DNA of 35,037 nt from Myxococcales bacterium UBA1660 (GTDB lineage: Bacteria > Myxococcota_A > Polyangia > Polyangiales > Houyiibacteriaceae), in assembly GCA_002320815.1 (NCBI GenBank), contig DCLA01000011.1, positions 1-35,037 of the forward strand. The letters are read 5' to 3'. Below are positions 16,117 through 24,654 of this stretch, piece by piece. A model generated the notes under the pieces. The model saw only the letters and a list, made by a program, of their open reading frames with translations, had not been told where the DNA came from and did not search any database. Made by a program: the position numbers and the translations under genes. Each line of letters starts with the position of its first letter. Within the stretch, counting starts at the first letter, position 1.

Positions 16117-17091
16117 TCAGGTGCCTTCGGGGATCGAGAACCAGTCGCCGCCGCTGAGGTTCCCGAAGTTGATCAGGTGCGCGCGGCTGAGCCGCACGTG
16201 GATGTTGTTGTCCTCGCCGAGGCAGGCGGGCACCTCCGCCGAGAACGCGGCGAGCCCGCAGGTCGAGGCCTCGGTGAGGGGCGCGCAGCGCTCGGCGGTC
16301 GCCGAGAAGACATAGGAGTAGGTCCAAGCCGGCTCGCCGTCGTCGAACTGGTAGTTGTCGTTCTGGTCGGCGTAGATCTGGAACTGGTAGTTGAACCCCG
16401 AGTCGAAGACCGATGGGATGCGCACTCCGTCGGGGCGCCGCATGAGCTGCCCCAGGCGGTAGAAGCCGACCGGGCGCTCTTCCTCCACGCCGCCATCGAT
16501 GGTGGGTAGGAAGGTCCCCGTCGCCCGGACCTCGAGGGGCACCTCGGGGTCGAGGGGGTCCGGGCCCCGCTCGATGCGGTCCTCGTTGACCAGGTTGGGG
16601 CAGAAGTCGACGATCAGGTGCGACCCACGGCCACGCGGGGTGACCAGGTTCACGAAGTTGAAGTTGTGCACGAAGGTCGGGTCGTGGTCGGGCAGGCAGA
16701 GCCCCTCCACCGTCCAGGTGTGGTCCTGGGGCGGGTCGCTGTAGACCCCGTCGCCGTTGAAGTCGGCGAAGAAGTCGAGCTGCGGCCGCTCCCGCTCCGG
16801 GTCCTCCAGCGCGGGCACCGCGCCGGGCAAGGTGATGTCCACGTTGGGGTTGGTCAGCGGGTCGAAGATGCCCACCGCCAGGAGCTCGGTCTCGGTGGCG
16901 CCGGCGCCGGCCCCCGGGTCCAGCTGGGTCAGCCGGATCTGGACCTCCTGGTTCAGGTGCGGGTTGAACTGCCGCAGATCGAGCTCGAGATCGCAGCCCT
17001 CGTCCTGGACGAAGTCGTCGGTGCTGGCGATGACGAAGCAGCCGCTCCCCAGCGGGGCCAGCAGCGCACAGAGCAAGAGAGTGAAGCGCAT
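16117..17091 (-). CDS. Lipoprotein with Asp-rich EF-hand-like loops
   Basis: The 324-residue protein starts at ATG 17091, giving a lipoprotein signal with Cys18 (LLAPLGSGC). The longer in-frame extension would disrupt this signal. Two Asp/Asn-rich segments, DFNGDGVYSD and DQNDNYQFDDGE, resemble calcium-binding EF-hand or dockerin loops; several Cys may pair in the secreted domain. I do not recognise a family. The start codon overlaps the stop of the upstream TPR gene by one base (TGATG), so the two form an operon. It likely sits on the outer membrane or periplasmic face. Confidence 0.75.
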   Translation of the reverse strand: MRFTLLLCALLAPLGSGCFVIASTDDFVQDEGCDLELDLRQFNPHLNQEVQIRLTQLDPGAGAGATETELLAVGIFDPLTNPNVDITLPGAVPALEDPERERPQLDFFADFNGDGVYSDPPQDHTWTVEGLCLPDHDPTFVHNFNFVNLVTPRGRGSHLIVDFCPNLVNEDRIERGPDPLDPEVPLEVRATGTFLPTIDGGVEEERPVGFYRLGQLMRRPDGVRIPSVFDSGFNYQFQIYADQNDNYQFDDGEPAWTYSYVFSATAERCAPLTEASTCGLAAFSAEVPACLGEDNNIHVRLSRAHLINFGNLSGGDWFSIPEGT

Positions 17092-18008
17092 CAGAAGCTG
17101 GTCCTCAGCGAGCCCGAGCAGCCGCTCGGTCCGCACATGAAGCCGCCGGTGGTCCGGGCCTCGGCGTCCTCGTCGACGTCGATGGAGCGGCCGGTGAAGA
17201 GAAGGATGACGCCCGCGACCACGGTGGCGCCACCGGCGAAGAGCAGGATGTCCGCCGCGAGGCGCGGCCGCTGGACCGACTTCTCCTCTTCGGCGAGGTC
17301 GAAGCCGGCAACGCAGAGGTCGTCCGGGCAGCTCGCCTCGAGGTCGTTGCGCGCGTTCAGCGCCAGCACGCCGGCCACCAGGCCGCCGGCCATGATCGCC
17401 ACACCGGCGCCGCCGACCACCCAGCCGACCGGGTTCAGCGACTGGGAGGCCTCGATGGCCCGCTGCCGCTCCTCGGCGGCGCGGCGCTCCGCTTCCTCGC
17501 GCTGACGCTCGGCCTCGGCGCGCTGGGCATCCAGCCGCTCCCGCTCGGCCTCGGCCTCGGCGGCCTGGGCGCGGTTTTCGGCCAGGGTCCGCTTCATCGC
17601 CTCCAGGCGCTGGCGCAGCGTGGCGGCGTCCTCGGTGTCGGTGTCGCCCTCGAGGTAGAGCTCGAGGGTGCGCACCGCGTCCTCGAGCTCGCCCGCGTCG
17701 CGGAACGAGAGGTAGGCGTTGAAGAGCAGCGAGCGGCGGCCGCTCAAGCGGTAGGCGCTCTCGAACTCCTCGGCGGCCTCCAGGAAGCGGCCAGCCATGT
17801 AGAGCGCCTGACCGACACGGAAACGCGCGCGCGCCTGCTCGTCGTCGAGGCCCTCGGTCCGCATGGCCGACGCCCCGGATTCCTCGCCGTCCTCACCCTG
17901 GGGGGCCATCTCCTCCGCCTCCTCCTGAGCCGAGGCGAGGGAAGGCCCGCCGAGGCACAAGAGGAGCGCGAGGCTGACGCCACACCCGATCCCGCTACTC
18001 CAGGTCAT
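17091..18008 (-). CDS. TPR/coiled-coil protein with two transmembrane helices
   Basis: The 305-residue protein has a signal peptide (residues 1-28, ending SLASAQ) and TPR-like helices (about 57-125, with ARARFRVGQALYMAGRFLEA). A highly charged Ala/Glu/Arg coiled coil follows (about 130-188), then two hydrophobic helices (about 194-216 and 242-261) flanking a short loop with CPDDLC. The C-terminus has two further Cys. Similar proteins, of unknown function, are common in myxobacteria beside Ser/Thr kinases and PEGA proteins. ATG 18008 is favoured by the signal peptide and by a -10 box 8 nt upstream. It is coupled to the downstream lipoprotein gene. Confidence 0.8.
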   Translation of the reverse strand: MTWSSGIGCGVSLALLLCLGGPSLASAQEEAEEMAPQGEDGEESGASAMRTEGLDDEQARARFRVGQALYMAGRFLEAAEEFESAYRLSGRRSLLFNAYLSFRDAGELEDAVRTLELYLEGDTDTEDAATLRQRLEAMKRTLAENRAQAAEAEAERERLDAQRAEAERQREEAERRAAEERQRAIEASQSLNPVGWVVGGAGVAIMAGGLVAGVLALNARNDLEASCPDDLCVAGFDLAEEEKSVQRPRLAADILLFAGGATVVAGVILLFTGRSIDVDEDAEARTTGGFMCGPSGCSGSLRTSF

Positions 18009-18016
18009 GCGGGGGT

Positions 18017-18022
18017 AGCCTA
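18017..18022 (-). promoter_or_regulatory. -10 box TAGGCT, near-leaderless start of the TPR gene
   Basis: On the minus strand TAGGCT ends 8 nt before ATG 18008, and no Shine-Dalgarno sequence lies between. The divergent lipoprotein gene has a comparable box within the same 78-base gap. Confidence 0.5.
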
Positions 18023-18073
18023 GCGCGCCGCCACCCGTTTGGTCCCGGAATCGACGGATTTGCTGGCTTCGGG

Positions 18074-18079
18074 TACACC
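18074..18079 (+). promoter_or_regulatory. Possible -10 box TACACC, leaderless spacing
   Basis: TACACC ends 7 nt before ATG 18087. It lacks the final T of TANNNT, so this is a weaker member of the leaderless set. Confidence 0.35.
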
Positions 18080-18086
18080 CGCCGGC

Positions 18087-18656
18087 ATGCGCCATCGCCT
18101 CCCCTGGGTGCTCGGGGCCCTCGCCCTCGGCGCCGTCGCCTGCACCGAAGACCCCGCCGATTCGGACCAGGAGGTCGAGTCGGTCGACGTGGTCCCCGCC
18201 CCCGAGCCCGAGGCGACCCCGACCGACGATCCGGCAACCGACCCGCTCCGGGAGGACGGCCTCGACGCCGTGGCGGCAGACACGGAGGAAGCGGAGGACG
18301 AGGTCGAGCCGAGCACGCTCCCCCCCGAGGCCGAGGCGGAATTGGAAGAGCTGACCGAAACCCTCCGCGCCGCGTCCACCGCCGCCGAGACCTTCGAGAC
18401 GGGTTCGACGATCTGCGAAGCGGCCCACGCGAGCCTGGCGGCGATGATGGAGGAGGTCGCCCGGCGCTACCCGGAGCAGGTCCGGCAGACGCCCCCCCGG
18501 GGTGCCTTCGTCCAGGCCTGCGAACGCCTGCCGGAGGAGGCCCAGGAGTGCCTGCTGCCGCGCCACGCGCTGGCCCACGTGGAGGACTGCCGGGCCATCA
18601 CCGAGCGCCTCGATCCCGAGCAACGGGAGCTCCTCCAGAACGCGCTCGGCGGCTGA
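18087..18656 (+). CDS. Acidic lipoprotein of unknown function
   Basis: The 189-residue protein has a lipoprotein signal with lipobox LGAVAC (Cys19). A long Asp/Glu/Pro-rich disordered region follows (about 20-90), then a helical domain with four Cys (ICEAAH, VQACERLPEEAQECLLPRHA, VEDCRAI). The Cys spacing suggests two disulfides in a small periplasmic helical bundle. Small lipoproteins of this kind are frequent in myxobacteria and no function is known to me. ATG 18087 is preferred over the upstream in-frame GTG at 18039 because it directly begins the signal peptide. It converges on the kinase gene with a 28-base gap. Confidence 0.75.
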   Translation: MRHRLPWVLGALALGAVACTEDPADSDQEVESVDVVPAPEPEATPTDDPATDPLREDGLDAVAADTEEAEDEVEPSTLPPEAEAELEELTETLRAASTAAETFETGSTICEAAHASLAAMMEEVARRYPEQVRQTPPRGAFVQACERLPEEAQECLLPRHALAHVEDCRAITERLDPEQRELLQNALGG

Positions 18657-18684
18657 GCCCGGGCGGCGCGAGAGCCCGACCCGT

Positions 18685-20301
18685 TCAGGGATAGTCGAGG
18701 TCGAGCTGCATCCCGAGGGAGCGGCGCGTCGTACGCCGGATACGACGCCGCCGCGGCGCCGGCTCCTCGGACACCTCCGGCGCCTCCTCGGAGACCACCG
18801 GCTCCGGAGCCGCCGGGGTCGGCAGGGTGAGCTCGGGGAGCTCCACCTGGGCGTCCTCCCGGAAGAGCGCGTCGTAGCGCCAGAGCTCGTGCCCCTCGTG
18901 GACGGCCCGCACGTGGTGCGCGGCGTCGCCGGCTTCGAGCTCCAGCGTGTCGCCCTCGAGGGGCTCCCCGTCGACCACGAGGGTGACCCCGTCGGGGACG
19001 TTGGTGAACTGCACCTGGACCACCTGCGGCTCCTCCAGGGCCGGGGCCGGCTCGACGGGAGCCTCCACCACGGGCGGCGGCGTGGGCGGCGGGTCGCGAC
19101 GGAGGAAGAGAGCGGTCAACGCGAAGGGCACCACGACCAGCCCCGCCGCGAGCCCGGCCCACTTGGCCCAGGGCGGCAGCCGCGGCGAGGACGACGAGCG
19201 CGGCGCGACCACCCCCTCGTCGCCGATGGCGGAGCGCGGCCCGGCCTCGACCCCGATGAGGCTGCTGTCCGCGCCCAGGATGCTGGGGTCCACCGGCCGA
19301 TCCGGCGCGTAGAACTCCTGGTCGTCCGCCTCCGGGACGCTCCGCGAGAGCAGGTGCGCGACCAGCTTCTCCTCTTGGGGCGGCGACTGCGCCGCCAGCC
19401 ATTCCCGCAGCGCGACGGTGAGGCTCTCGCAGCTGTCGAAGCGATCCGTCGGGTCCCGCTCGAGGGCCCGCATCACGATGGCGTCCAGCTCGGGGGGCAC
19501 CGGACGGATGGACGAGGGCTTCGGCACCTCGTCGTGGAACATCGCGGTCACCGTCTGGAAGGCGTCGTCGCGCGCGAAGAGGCGCTGCCCGGCGAGCATC
19601 TCCCAGAGCACCACCCCCAGCGCGAACACGTCCGCCCGGTGGTCCACGTCGCGGCCCCGCGCCTGCTCGGGCGCCATGTAGGCCAGCTTGCCCTTGATGA
19701 CCCCGGACTCGGTACGGTTCTTCTGGAAGGCGCTCTTGGCGATGCCGAAGTCGAGCACCCGCACCTGCCCCTCCCGGGTCAGGAAGAGGTTGTGCGGGGA
19801 GATATCACGGTGGACCAGATCGAGCGGTCGCCCCTTGCGGTCGCGCTTGCGGTGGGCGTAGTCGAGGGCCGCCGAGGCCTGGGCGATCACCGCCGCCGCC
19901 GCCTGGGGTCCGACCGCCAGCCCCTCGTCGCCGAGACGGGTCAGCACCGTCCAGAGGTCCCGGCCCTTGAGGAACTCCATGACGATGCACGGGCGCCCAT
20001 TGAGCACCGAGACGTCGTGGATCTTCACGATGTTCGGGTGGCTCAGCATCGCCGCCACCCGCGCCTCGCGCATGAAGTCCTCGACGAAGCGCTGGTCCTC
20101 CACGAGGTGCGGGAGGATCGCCTTCACCACCACCGGACGGATCACGCCCCCCTGCATGCGCTGGGCGGCGAGGTAGACCTCGGCCATCCCACCAGTCCCC
20201 AATTTGCGGACGAGCCGGTAGCTGCCGAGGGATCCTTCTCGGGCGCTGTAATCCGGTGCAGGCAACCCTCCCAGGGTAGTCTGCTTCGGGTCCTCGCTCA
20301 C
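18685..20301 (-). CDS. Membrane Ser/Thr protein kinase with extracytoplasmic PEGA-like tail
   Basis: The 538-residue Hanks kinase shows the Gly-rich loop (KLGTGGMAEVYLA, about 33-45), Lys60 in VVVKAI, HRDISPHN (H164, R165, D166), DFG at 184-186 and APEQ with activation-loop residues NRTESGVIKGKLAYM. A Ser-rich linker and one transmembrane helix (about 361-380) follow, then a Pro/Glu segment, a PEGA-like beta domain (VQFTNVPDGVTLVVDGEPL) and a basic tail (RRRRIRRTTRR). GTG 20301 is chosen because AAGGA lies just upstream, though spacing is only 2 bases; ATG 20367 would overlap the divergent gene's promoter. The divergent gene encodes a TPR/PEGA protein, so the pair may act in the same envelope signalling process. 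Confidence 0.92.
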   Translation of the reverse strand: MSEDPKQTTLGGLPAPDYSAREGSLGSYRLVRKLGTGGMAEVYLAAQRMQGGVIRPVVVKAILPHLVEDQRFVEDFMREARVAAMLSHPNIVKIHDVSVLNGRPCIVMEFLKGRDLWTVLTRLGDEGLAVGPQAAAAVIAQASAALDYAHRKRDRKGRPLDLVHRDISPHNLFLTREGQVRVLDFGIAKSAFQKNRTESGVIKGKLAYMAPEQARGRDVDHRADVFALGVVLWEMLAGQRLFARDDAFQTVTAMFHDEVPKPSSIRPVPPELDAIVMRALERDPTDRFDSCESLTVALREWLAAQSPPQEEKLVAHLLSRSVPEADDQEFYAPDRPVDPSILGADSSLIGVEAGPRSAIGDEGVVAPRSSSSPRLPPWAKWAGLAAGLVVVPFALTALFLRRDPPPTPPPVVEAPVEPAPALEEPQVVQVQFTNVPDGVTLVVDGEPLEGDTLELEAGDAAHHVRAVHEGHELWRYDALFREDAQVELPELTLPTPAAPEPVVSEEAPEVSEEPAPRRRRIRRTTRRSLGMQLDLDYP

Positions 20302-20347
20302 GTTCCTTGCGAGTTTTTGCCGTTCGCCGCGCCCCGGCGCCCGATGG

Positions 20348-20353
20348 TATGGT
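20348..20353 (+). promoter_or_regulatory. -10 box TATGGT, leaderless start of the TPR/PEGA gene
   Basis: TATGGT is followed by 7 nt and ATG 20361. The identical TATGGT plus 7 nt arrangement precedes the M17 aminopeptidase start at 22400. Confidence 0.55.
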
Positions 20354-20360
20354 CCAAGAA

Positions 20361-21296
20361 ATGGCACGAGTTTGCAGCGCGGGGGCGGTGTGGTGCGCCT
20401 GGCTGCTCGGGTGCACGATCGCCCTGACCGCGGTCCCTGCCCACGCGGACGAGAACGCCGCCCGGGAGGCGTTCCTCGAGGGCGCGCGGCACTACGAGGC
20501 GGGCGAGTACGAGCGCGCGGCGGACGCCTTCGAGCGCTCCTACGTCGAGCGCCCCGTCGCCGTGGTCCTCTTCAACCTCGCCCAGGCCCTCCGCTTCGCC
20601 GGCCGGCCCGGGGAGGCCCTGCGGACCTTCCGGCAGTACCTGAGCGACGAGGCGGATCCCGGCGCCGCCCGCCGGGCCGCGGTCCTGGCCGCCATCGCCG
20701 AGCTGGAGACCGAGACCGGCGAGCTCCGGATCGCGGTCGAGGGTGGGGCGGCCTTCCGGGTCGAGGTCGACGGCCGGGTGCTGACCCGGCTCGACGTCAC
20801 CCAGCCCTTTCCCCTGGGGGTCGGCGATCACCAGGTCACGGTCCACGCCGCCGCCTCCGAGCCCACCACCCAGTCGGTCCACATCGTCGCGGGCCAGACC
20901 GCCCGGATGCGGGTGGCGCTCGCCGCCGCCGGGCCCCGGGTCTGGGTGGGCACCGACCCCACCGGCGCGCGGGTCTGGGTCGACGGCGAGGAGCGGGGCC
21001 GGAGCCCGGTCGAGGTCGAGCTCGAAGCCGGTGCGCACGACCTGGAGGTGACCTTCCCCGGCCGCGCGTCCATCGCGCGCTCCCTGGACCTGGAGGCCGG
21101 CGAGCAGCTCCGCCTGGAGCTGACCCTGGGGCCCGAAGAGCGCCTCCGGGATCAGTGGTGGCTCTGGGCGGCCGTCGGCGGGGTGGCCCTCGGCGCGCTG
21201 GCGGTGATCCTGGCCGTCACCCTGCCGCCCGACGACCCGGCGCCCCTCGACGGGACCCTGCCCACCGTCCAGGCGCTCCACTGGGGCTCGTTCTGA
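20361..21296 (+). CDS. Exported TPR/PEGA-domain protein
   Basis: The 311-residue protein has a signal peptide (1-29, ending VPAHA). TPR-like helices follow (AAREAFLEGARHYEAGEYER and VLFNLAQALRFAGRPGEALR), then two PEGA-type beta domains, one around AFRVEVDGRVLTRLDV and one with VGTDPTGARVWVDGEERG, then a C-terminal transmembrane helix (about 280-298). The protein is probably anchored in a membrane with its domains in the periplasm and may bind envelope components. ATG 20361 gives the clean signal peptide; ATG 20349 and ATG 20307 are longer in-frame options. The stop overlaps the next start (TGATG). It is divergent from a Ser/Thr kinase gene with a similar extracytoplasmic domain. Confidence 0.85.
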   Translation: MARVCSAGAVWCAWLLGCTIALTAVPAHADENAAREAFLEGARHYEAGEYERAADAFERSYVERPVAVVLFNLAQALRFAGRPGEALRTFRQYLSDEADPGAARRAAVLAAIAELETETGELRIAVEGGAAFRVEVDGRVLTRLDVTQPFPLGVGDHQVTVHAAASEPTTQSVHIVAGQTARMRVALAAAGPRVWVGTDPTGARVWVDGEERGRSPVEVELEAGAHDLEVTFPGRASIARSLDLEAGEQLRLELTLGPEERLRDQWWLWAAVGGVALGALAVILAVTLPPDDPAPLDGTLPTVQALHWGSF

Positions 21297-21844
21297 TGCG
21301 GGCCCTCGCCATGGTGCTCGCGCTCGCCCTGGGGAGCTGCGGCGAGCCGGTCCTCACCGAGATCTTCGTCTGCTTCGAGATCGACCCGGAGCTCGTCGGA
21401 CCCGACACCGAGGCCCGCGTCTGCGTCCTGGACGACGAGGGCGTGGTGGTGGCCGGCTGCGAGGAGGCGACGACCCTGGGCCTGGGCCGCGATGGCGTCA
21501 CCCGGAGCCAGGGCTTCGTCCAGGCGGATGCCGAGCGCGTGGTCGTCCAGCTCGAGGGCCAGGTCCCGGTGACCGCCCCCGATGGGTCGGTCTCCTTGCG
21601 GGACCTGGAGCAGTCCATCGACCTCGCCTTCGCCGAGGGCCGGGTGATCGACGTGGCCCTTCGCCTGGAAGCCGCCTGCCTGGATCGCTTCTGCGCCGAG
21701 GGCGAGACCTGCGTCGCCGGCCGCTGCCGCGCCGCCTCGGTGCCCAACGAACGCTGCTACACCGACCATGGCGAGGAGCCCGACCCCCTCTGCGCCGACG
21801 ACGACCTGCGCCTGACCCGCGGCTGCGCGGTGGTCGCCGAGTAG
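21296..21844 (+). CDS. Cys-rich lipoprotein
   Basis: The 182-residue protein has a short lipoprotein signal, lipobox ALGSC (Cys15). The body contains a beta-rich part with paired Cys (FVCFEI, RVCVLDD, VAGCEEA). A C-terminal motif, CAEGETCVAGRCR, is typical of Cys-rich extracellular modules in myxobacteria. Several disulfides are likely. No enzymatic signature is visible. The ATG shares one base with the stop of the TPR/PEGA gene, so the two are co-translated and probably act together at the envelope. Confidence 0.75.
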   Translation: MRALAMVLALALGSCGEPVLTEIFVCFEIDPELVGPDTEARVCVLDDEGVVVAGCEEATTLGLGRDGVTRSQGFVQADAERVVVQLEGQVPVTAPDGSVSLRDLEQSIDLAFAEGRVIDVALRLEAACLDRFCAEGETCVAGRCRAASVPNERCYTDHGEEPDPLCADDDLRLTRGCAVVAE

Positions 21845-21876
21845 CGTCGCGGGCGCGGCGCTGTCAGAACGAAGTC

Positions 21877-22350
21877 GTGGCCGACGAAGGCGAGAAGCAC
21901 GACGGACCCGCCCACGCGTCCCCCTATGGGCTGAGCACGCTGGCCCCCGCGATCCGGTTGGTCGACGTCGCCCAGGAGATCGCCGAGGCGGACCAAATGA
22001 TCGGCGCGGTGGCGAGCTCCAAGCTCGACGTGATCGCGCGGCAGATCCGGGCGCTCCAGGAGGAGGCGAAGCGGGTCCTCCAGGAGACCAAGCGGGACCT
22101 CGACCTGCACCGCGCCGAGTGCCGCTTCACCCGGCGGCCGGGGCACGTCTACCACCTCTACCAAAAGGCCGATGGCCGCCTGGTGTGGTCCATGGTCGGC
22201 CCCGAAGAATGGGGCGGCCGCGGACCCCACGAGTTCCGCGGCTCGTACCGACTCGAGGCCGACCGCTCGTGGACCCCGACGAGCGAGCTCGCCGACCGCG
22301 ACGAGGCCCTCGCCCCCGAGGCCATCCTCCGGCACCTGCTCCCCGAGTAG
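21877..22350 (+). CDS. DUF2452 protein, homologue of human C1orf50
   Basis: The 157-residue protein matches the DUF2452 family, whose human member is C1orf50. Shared features are the PYGLSTLAPAIRLVDVAQEI region, the long helix SSKLDVIARQIRALQEEAKR, the DLHRAECRFTRRPGHVYHLY motif, and WSMVGPEEWGG with a closing SWTP. The function is unknown; I see no catalytic signature or membrane segment. The likely start is GTG 21877, 32 bases after the lipoprotein gene; no strong ribosome-binding site is seen. It is 49 bases before the M17 aminopeptidase, but that gene has its own palindrome and -10 box. Confidence 0.88.
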   Translation: MADEGEKHDGPAHASPYGLSTLAPAIRLVDVAQEIAEADQMIGAVASSKLDVIARQIRALQEEAKRVLQETKRDLDLHRAECRFTRRPGHVYHLYQKADGRLVWSMVGPEEWGGRGPHEFRGSYRLEADRSWTPTSELADRDEALAPEAILRHLLPE

Positions 22351-22356
22351 GCCGCC

Positions 22357-22370
22357 GGGTCCATGGACCC
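22357..22370. promoter_or_regulatory. 14-bp palindrome GGGTCCATGGACCC
   Basis: A perfect palindrome in the short gap before the M17 aminopeptidase, ending 16 bases before the TATGGT -10 box, that is over the expected -35 region. A repressor or activator site is likely; a hairpin for the upstream gene is the other reading. Confidence 0.5.
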
Positions 22371-22386
22371 ACGCGAGCGGGATCGC

Positions 22387-22392
22387 TATGGT
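22387..22392 (+). promoter_or_regulatory. -10 box TATGGT, leaderless start of the M17 gene
   Basis: TATGGT followed by 7 nt and GTG 22400. The alternative start ATG 22388 lies inside this box. Confidence 0.5.
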
Positions 22393-22399
22393 CCCGCCC

Positions 22400-23953
<1,554 letters not shown>

Positions 23954-23954
23954 G

Positions 23955-24614
23955 TCAGCGAGCGCGGATGCCGTCGAGCACCATGCTCACGACGATTCGC
24001 GCGATCTCGTCGCCGTGCGCGTCGAGCTCCCCGCGCAGGACCGCCAGCGCGAGCTGCTCGACCGCACCGACGACCGCCAGCGCGCTCACCCGGGGGTCCG
24101 AGACCCGCAAGAGGTCGTGGGAGACCGCGACGTCGGTCAGATGGATGGCGCCCTGGGACATCTCCAGGGCCAGCGCCCGGATGCCCTCCGTGGACGGCGT
24201 GGGCGGCGAGCGGTTCTCCTGCAGGTAGAACTGCGCGACCTTGAGCCGGGGCAGGGTCACCCCCGCCAGCTCCAGGGCCAGCGCCGCGTAGACCGCGTTG
24301 AGATCCGTCCCCGCGTCCGCCCGCCCCAGGGTCACCGCGCAGCGGCGCATCGCGGTGCGGACGTCGCTGGCGATGGGCGCCAAGATGGCGTCGACCAGGG
24401 CCCGCTTGTCGTCGAAGTAGCGGTAGAAGTTGCCCTTGGCCATGCCCGCGGCCTTGGCGAGCTCGTCGATGGTGACCACCTCGACGCCGCGCTCCAGGAA
24501 GAGCTCGAGGCCCGCGTTGACCAGGGCCTCGGTGCGTTCACGTCGATTGCGCGCCCGCTTTCCTTCGGGCTTGGTCCGCGAGGCGGGGGAGCTCACGGCC
24601 ACAGAATACCCCAT
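23955..24614 (-). CDS. TetR-family transcriptional regulator
   Basis: The roughly 219-residue protein has a basic N-terminus (GKRARNRRERT). The TetR helix-turn-helix follows: ALVNAGLELFLERGVEVVTI, then DELAKAAGMAKGNFYRYFDD, the classic TetR recognition segment. The C-terminal ligand domain is helical, with a hydrophobic DLNAVYAALALELAGVTLP stretch. Start ATG 24614 is likely, with GTG 24596 as an alternative giving a shorter N-terminus. It converges on the M17 gene, with stops one base apart. Its target is not evident; the neighbouring lamin-tail lipoprotein gene is transcribed in the same direction from upstream with a 40-base gap. Confidence 0.9.
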   Translation of the reverse strand: MGYSVAVSSPASRTKPEGKRARNRRERTEALVNAGLELFLERGVEVVTIDELAKAAGMAKGNFYRYFDDKRALVDAILAPIASDVRTAMRRCAVTLGRADAGTDLNAVYAALALELAGVTLPRLKVAQFYLQENRSPPTPSTEGIRALALEMSQGAIHLTDVAVSHDLLRVSDPRVSALAVVGAVEQLALAVLRGELDAHGDEIARIVVSMVLDGIRAR

Positions 24615-24654
24615 CGGGGCCGTGGCCGGGGCTCCCTCGTGCGGACCTCCTGCA

